From: Acidobacteriota bacterium
Lineage (GTDB): Bacteria; Acidobacteriota; Vicinamibacteria; Vicinamibacterales; 2-12-FULL-66-21
DNA: 20,331 nucleotides
Direction of reading: 5' to 3'
Assembly (NCBI GenBank): GCA_020200195.1
Contig: JAIVJE010000013.1
Coordinates: 1-20,331 of the forward strand
Part shown: in pieces, positions 16,560 to 20,331 of the stretch
How positions within the stretch are numbered: position 1 is the first letter of the stretch
Layout: every line of letters begins with the position of its first letter
Notes under the pieces: model-generated
Seen by the model: the letters and a program-made list of their open reading frames with translations, nothing else
The model's database searches: none
Told to the model about the DNA's origin: nothing
Position numbers and translations under genes: made by a program

Positions 16560-17849
16560 CTATGCGATCAACGAGACCGCCGCCTGATCGACGCCGTGGC
16601 CCTTCACGGCGGTGACCTGGAACTGCAGCCGACCGTAACGCACACTGTCGCCGACCTGCGGCGGCCGTCCCAGCAGCGTGAGGATCAGGCCGCTGATGCT
16701 GTCCACGTCCTCATGCTCCAGGTCGAGGTCGAACTCGCGCCCCAGCTCATCGACCCGCATCGTGCCGCTGACGCGGAGCCGTCCGTCCCGATCCCGATAC
16801 GTCTGAGGCGTAGCGCCGGGATCCTCGTCGATCTCACCGACCACCTCCTCGAACAGATCTTCCAGCGTGACGATGCCGGCGGTGCCGCCATGTTCGTCGA
16901 TCACCACGACCATCTGCGTGCGTTCGCGTCGCATGGTCGAGAGCACCGTGTCGAGCTCCGCGGTTTCGGGGACAACGGGTAATGGCCTGGCGTGAGAGGC
17001 CGCGATCGTCTCTCCGCGCAGCAGCAGGCGCAGCAGGTCCTTCACGTGGACCATACCGACGATGTGATCGAGATCCCCTTCGTAAATGGGATAGCGCGTG
17101 TGCGGGTCGCGCGCGAGAAGCTCTCGGATGCCGTTGGGGAGCATGCCGAGCGGAATGCCCGAGATGCGGACGCGCGGGACCATCACCTCGCCGGCGGTGA
17201 GGCCGCCGAATTCGAAGAGCTCCTGGAGCATCTGGCCGGACTCGGCGCGGATGGCGCCGAGCTCTTCACTCTCCTGCACGACGAGCTGCAACTCTTCGGG
17301 GGTGTAGTAGTGGTCGGCATTCTGCGCCTGACGGTTGACCCCGACCGCCCTGAGAAGGAGGTTACCGAGACCGTTGAGCGCCACGATGAACGGGAAGAGC
17401 AGATTCTTCAGCCACAGCATCGGCGGGGTGATCCACAGCGCCATCCGCTCGGCGCGCTGCAGCGCGAGCGACTTCGGGACCATCTCGCCGACCACGATAT
17501 GAAAGTACGTGAGGATGGCGACCGCCGTCACGCTGGCGATGGCGTGCGAGACCAGCCACCGTGGCGCAGGGATGTCGGCGAGCCGGCTGTAAATCCAGCT
17601 GGCCAGTACGTGCTCTCCATACATACCGAGTCCCAGGCTCGCGACCGTGATGCCGAGCTGCGCGGTCGCGATGTAGCGGTCCTGCTTCTGTGCATCGCTG
17701 AGCACGCTCTGGACCAGACGCGCGAGACGGTCGCCTCTCGCGGCCCTGGCGTCAATCGCCGACCGCGGTGCGCCGACGATCGCGAACTCGGCGGCCACGA
17801 ACAGGCCGTTCAAGAGAATCAGCACGGTGATGATGATGAAAGCCGTCAT
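16560..17849 (-). CDS. CorC/HlyC-family (CNNM-like) DUF21-CBS membrane protein, full length
   Basis: This 429-residue protein starts at ATG 17847-17849. A DUF21 transmembrane domain covers about residues 1-190 (LNGLFVAAEFAIV, then VVGEMVPKSLALQ, the family's conserved G-E-x-V-P-K). A CBS pair spans about 210-330 (GEVMVPRVRISGIPL, HTRYPIYEGDLDHIVGMVHV, VVVIDEHGGTAGIVTLEDLF). The CorC_HlyC domain lies at the C-terminus (about 345-425). Members are linked to magnesium/cobalt efflux; 'hemolysin' is a historical name. Its start overlaps the stop of the upstream paralogue by four bases (17846-17849), so the pair is translationally coupled. The frame is intact. Confidence 0.9.
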   Translation of the reverse strand: MTAFIIITVLILLNGLFVAAEFAIVGAPRSAIDARAARGDRLARLVQSVLSDAQKQDRYIATAQLGITVASLGLGMYGEHVLASWIYSRLADIPAPRWLVSHAIASVTAVAILTYFHIVVGEMVPKSLALQRAERMALWITPPMLWLKNLLFPFIVALNGLGNLLLRAVGVNRQAQNADHYYTPEELQLVVQESEELGAIRAESGQMLQELFEFGGLTAGEVMVPRVRISGIPLGMLPNGIRELLARDPHTRYPIYEGDLDHIVGMVHVKDLLRLLLRGETIAASHARPLPVVPETAELDTVLSTMRRERTQMVVVIDEHGGTAGIVTLEDLFEEVVGEIDEDPGATPQTYRDRDGRLRVSGTMRVDELGREFDLDLEHEDVDSISGLILTLLGRPPQVGDSVRYGRLQFQVTAVKGHGVDQAAVSLIA

Positions 17850-18928
17850 CGCAGGTGTTCCTCACGTGGCCGCGCCAGTTTCGGCGGCGGCTTGAACTCG
17901 TCCGCCACGCCTCCGATCAGCTCGCCCACGACGTCTTCCAGCGTAATCAGGCCCGCGACGTGTCCCTGTTCGTCCGTGACGATGGCGTGGTGGCTGCGCC
18001 GCTCGCGAAGAAACGCGAGCAGCCGATCCGCAGGCATCGTGTCACGCACGCGAAAGATCGGCCGCAGGAGCGGCACGATCGACTGCTCGGGTCGGCTCCG
18101 CACGAAGTTGTTCACGACGTCTTTGGTGTGGAGAATGCCCACGACGTTGTCGAGTGTGTCGCGGTAGACCGGCAGGCGGCTGAAGGGGCTGTCGACGACG
18201 ATCGACACCACGGTGTCGAATCTGGTCGACGCATCGATGGCGGCCAGGCGATACCTCGGCACCATCAACTGCTGCGCGGTGCGGAGGCCGAGGCGGAGCG
18301 CGCGATGCAGCCGGACCTGTTCCTCCGGCTCGAGCAGCCCGCCGTCCCGGCTCTCGGCGATCAGCAGTTCGATTTCCTGAGGTGAATGAACGTGCCGGTG
18401 TCCAGTGGACGGGAGCCGCATCAGCTGCAGCAGCATTACGCCGCTGCCGTTGAGGAACGCGATGGACCATGCGAACGCATGCAGCGACCACTGCATCGGA
18501 AGCACGGTGAAGAGCGCCGTGCGCGTCGGATCCTGCAGTGCCAGCGACTTCGGGACGAGCTCGCCGAGAATCATCGCCATCACGGTCAGCAACAGCAGAA
18601 TCACGACCGCAGCAGTGGACTCGGCCGACGCAGGCTCCAGGCTCAGATACCGCACGAACATCGGTGCGAGCCGTGGCGCGAGCGCCGCCTGGCCGTAGGC
18701 GCCGAGGATCAAGCTGGAAAGGGTAATGCCAATCTGGGAGGCCGCGATGTAGCGGTCGAGCTCCTGAGGGTCCTCGACGACAGGAAGGATCCGAGCCGCA
18801 AGCGAATTCCCATCCTCGGCCAGCCGGCGGAGCCGGCTGCGCCGAACGCTGACCGCGGCAAATTCCGCCGCCACGTACAGCGCGGTCAGCAGGATCAGGA
18901 AGCCAATGACCGCCGCAGCGAGCAGCAT
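17846..18928 (-). CDS. CorC/HlyC-family DUF21-CBS protein lacking the C-terminal domain
   Basis: This 360-residue protein starts at ATG 18926-18928. The DUF21 domain (LTALYVAAEFAAVSVRRSRL, then MILGELVPKSLALQD) and the CBS pair (MVPRYRLAAIDAS, SRLPVYRDTLDNVVGILHT, VTDEQGHVAGLITLEDVVGE) are complete. The protein ends soon after CBS2 with a Pro/Arg-rich tail (FKPPPKLARPREEHLR) and has no CorC_HlyC domain. This short form is a recognised variant, not an obvious truncation, since the end overlaps neatly with the next start. It precedes the full-length paralogue, and the two may form a heterodimer through their CBS or membrane domains. Confidence 0.9.
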   Translation of the reverse strand: MLLAAAVIGFLILLTALYVAAEFAAVSVRRSRLRRLAEDGNSLAARILPVVEDPQELDRYIAASQIGITLSSLILGAYGQAALAPRLAPMFVRYLSLEPASAESTAAVVILLLLTVMAMILGELVPKSLALQDPTRTALFTVLPMQWSLHAFAWSIAFLNGSGVMLLQLMRLPSTGHRHVHSPQEIELLIAESRDGGLLEPEEQVRLHRALRLGLRTAQQLMVPRYRLAAIDASTRFDTVVSIVVDSPFSRLPVYRDTLDNVVGILHTKDVVNNFVRSRPEQSIVPLLRPIFRVRDTMPADRLLAFLRERRSHHAIVTDEQGHVAGLITLEDVVGELIGGVADEFKPPPKLARPREEHLR

Positions 18929-18994
18929 GTCCCGCGATCGTACTGCAAAAGGACAGTAGAGCTTGCGGGACTACCCTGCGGAAGCGACGGTGAG

Positions 18995-19012
18995 GTCCGG
19001 CTGAAGCCGGAC
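18995..19012. repeat. REP-like hairpin GTCCGGC-TGAA-GCCGGAC
   Basis: A perfect 7-bp inverted repeat with a TGAA tetraloop lies between the CorC-like gene and the permease gene, followed by ACACTACGGG. I recall near-identical elements as dispersed intergenic repeats in Vicinamibacteria-like Acidobacteriota; that is memory, not a search. It could terminate or stabilise transcripts. Confidence 0.6.
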
Positions 19013-19030
19013 ACTACGGGGGAGGTCCGA

Positions 19031-19081
19031 CCGTGCGGAAGCAGCCGTGCGGAACCGCCCGTGCGGAATCGCCGTGCGGAA
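19031..19081. repeat. four tandem CCGTGCGGAA units, period 13-14 bp
   Basis: Exact CCGTGCGGAA copies begin at 19031, 19045, 19059 and 19072, with 3-4-base spacers. A related CCTGCGGAA lies at about 18975. The array ends eight bases before the permease stop codon, so it forms its 3' flank. It has no spacers of CRISPR length. Confidence 0.75.
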
Positions 19082-19089
19082 CCCTGTAC

Positions 19090-20331
19090 CTACTCTGCGC
19101 GCAACGCGATGACCGGGTCGACCTGCGTGGCCCGCCGGCCGGGAATATAGCTGGCCAGCGCTGCGACCCCCGCGAGGACCGTTGCGACGGCGCCAAACGT
19201 CAGCGGGTCCGCCGGCTGGATGTCGAAGAGCAGACCGGTCATCAGCCGCGTCAGCAGCAACGCGCCGACGCCGCCAATCAGAATGCCGGCCGCCGCCAGG
19301 GTCATCGCGTGACCCACGATCATCCTGAGCACGTCTCCCTGCCGCGCGCCCAACGCCATCCGGATGCCAATTTCCTGGGTTCGCTGGGTCACGCTGTACG
19401 CAATGACGCCGTAGATACCGACGGCTGCAAGGAGGAGTGCGGCGCCGGCGAACGTCGCCAGCAGCAGCGTCATCAGCCGGCGCTGCGCCACCGAGTTCGC
19501 GACGACCTCACCCATCGTCTGGACGTCGCCGACCGCGAGGTTTGGGTCTTGCTCGCGCACGATCGCCGCCACGGCGTTGACGATCGAAGTGGACGATCCC
19601 TCAGTTCGGATCGCAAGCGTCATGGACCCGTAAAGGTTCCGCGGATACGGCCAGTAGGTCGTCGCGCGGGCAGCAGTCTCCATGTCCGCGTGACGCACGT
19701 CGCCGACGATGCCTATGACTTCGTCTTCGCGATCGTCACGCCAGGAAATCTTGACGCGCTTCCCGAGCGCGTCCTCCCCTGGCCAGTACGTCTTTGCCAT
19801 TTTCTCGTTGATGACGACCTTGTTCTGATTGTCCGCCGCGTCACCCTTGGTGAAGAGCCGTCCGCGAAGAAGCGGCACGGCCATCGCCGCGAAGTACTCG
19901 TGATCGATGACGCGCACGTCAGCAACCGGTTCTTCGCCGCGGGGCGGAACCGGCTTTCCAACGACCTTGAAGCCGGTGGCCGAGCCGAGACCATTCATCG
20001 GCAGGAAGCTGACGGAGCCTGACGCACGCACGCCAGGCAGTGCATCGATGCGTTCGAAAAGTCGATCGAAAAACTGAATTCGGTTGGCGTCCTCCGGATA
20101 GCGCGACCCGGGAAGCGACACCCGCATCGTCACCGTCCCGGTGGGGTCGAATCCGGGATTGACCGTCGCCAGACGCATGAAGCTGCGGACCAGCAGACCG
20201 GCGCCGATCAGGAGTACGAGCGCCAGCGCGACTTCGACGATCACGAACGCGCCGCGTGTGCGGTTACCGCGAGCGGCTGACCCGGTGCGTCCGCCTTCCT
20301 TCAGCGCGTCGTTGAGGCTTTGGCCCGACGC
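19090..20331 (-). CDS. ADOP/MacB-like ABC transporter permease, partial (5' end beyond window)
   Basis: The minus-strand frame is open from the right edge (beginning SLNDALKEGGRTGSAARGNR) to TGA at 19090. The sequence includes the mid-protein helix VEVALALVLLIGAGLLVRSF, a MacB-type periplasmic domain (VRVIDHEYFAAMAVPLLRGR, VVINEKMAKTYWPGEDALGK), and a C-terminal FtsX domain with YSVTQRTQEIGIRMALGAR and the ending DPVIALRAE. About 414 residues are present. The full family protein is about 800, with two FtsX units, and is typical of the expanded 'orphan permease' set of Acidobacteria. It works with an ATPase to export peptides or lipid-linked cargo or to drive mechanotransmission; the cargo is unknown. 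The ATG at 20244 is internal and not the start. Confidence 0.9.
   Translation of the reverse strand, partial: ASGQSLNDALKEGGRTGSAARGNRTRGAFVIVEVALALVLLIGAGLLVRSFMRLATVNPGFDPTGTVTMRVSLPGSRYPEDANRIQFFDRLFERIDALPGVRASGSVSFLPMNGLGSATGFKVVGKPVPPRGEEPVADVRVIDHEYFAAMAVPLLRGRLFTKGDAADNQNKVVINEKMAKTYWPGEDALGKRVKISWRDDREDEVIGIVGDVRHADMETAARATTYWPYPRNLYGSMTLAIRTEGSSTSIVNAVAAIVREQDPNLAVGDVQTMGEVVANSVAQRRLMTLLLATFAGAALLLAAVGIYGVIAYSVTQRTQEIGIRMALGARQGDVLRMIVGHAMTLAAAGILIGGVGALLLTRLMTGLLFDIQPADPLTFGAVATVLAGVAALASYIPGRRATQVDPVIALRAE

Noticed and set aside
16992..18385. Long plus-strand ORFs opposite the CorC-like genes
   Set aside because: They have charged, repetitive, low-hydrophobicity composition typical of antisense shadows in GC-rich DNA; the minus-strand genes match families end to end.
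19031..19081. CRISPR array
   Set aside because: Repeat units are about 10 bp with 3-4-bp spacers, far too short, and there are no cas genes.
19033..20022. 329-residue plus-strand ORF
   Set aside because: It is a shadow of the permease gene on the opposite strand; its His/Arg/Asp-rich composition matches no family.

Overview
The window is GC-rich (roughly 60-65% by eye) and looks chromosomal, from a free-living Gram-negative soil-type bacterium. An Acidobacteriota genome, possibly Vicinamibacteria-like, fits best. The reasons are a MacB-like permease with the ADOP-type ending, a DUF2934 protein, DUF2231 proteins, a lipoprotein sorbosone-dehydrogenase-like gene, and a GTCCGGC/GCCGGAC hairpin. 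This is inference from family composition; no marker gene is present.

The window has two contrasting halves. Left half (1-12,480): a decaying accessory region. Positions 1-1,340 hold only scraps: a TPR-like piece, the first 62 codons of an ECF sigma factor, and unassigned open frame. Next is a minus-strand pair: an intact SufR-like cysteine-rich winged-helix regulator overlapping by 4 bases a broken PQQ/sorbosone-dehydrogenase-like lipoprotein gene. From 3,043 to 11,550 all genes are on the plus strand and closely spaced: diheme cytochrome c lipoprotein, ferritin-like protein, DUF2231 membrane protein, glycogen-debranching-type glycosidase, SDR oxidoreductase, DUF2231-Rieske fusion, DUF2934 protein and a pyruvate-oxidase-like ThDP enzyme. 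The set suggests a redox, stress and carbohydrate cluster. Almost every member carries inactivating lesions: three in-frame TGA codons, at least six frameshifts, several internal deletions, and one deletion junction filled by about 93 bp of an inverted alpha/beta-hydrolase gene. Only the regulator, the SDR gene and the DUF2934 gene look intact. A 3' transposase remnant and a tRNA-Ser(TGA) gene with a normal 3' part but an unrecognisable 5' part close this half, as expected for the att end of an old genomic island.

Right half (12,518-20,331): ordinary intact genes without visible lesions. They are a SAM-dependent methyltransferase; a dicarboxylate/amino-acid:cation symporter followed 7 bases later by an APC-superfamily permease with a C-terminal soluble domain; then, on the minus strand, two overlapping CorC/HlyC-type DUF21-CBS membrane proteins and an ADOP/MacB-like ABC permease that runs off the right edge. 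A hairpin and a 14-bp-period tandem repeat lie between the last two.

The sharp change from broken to intact genes at the tRNA remnant is the main message of the window. I see no convincing new defence or signalling system. The unusual content is the record of how the left half is being dismantled.
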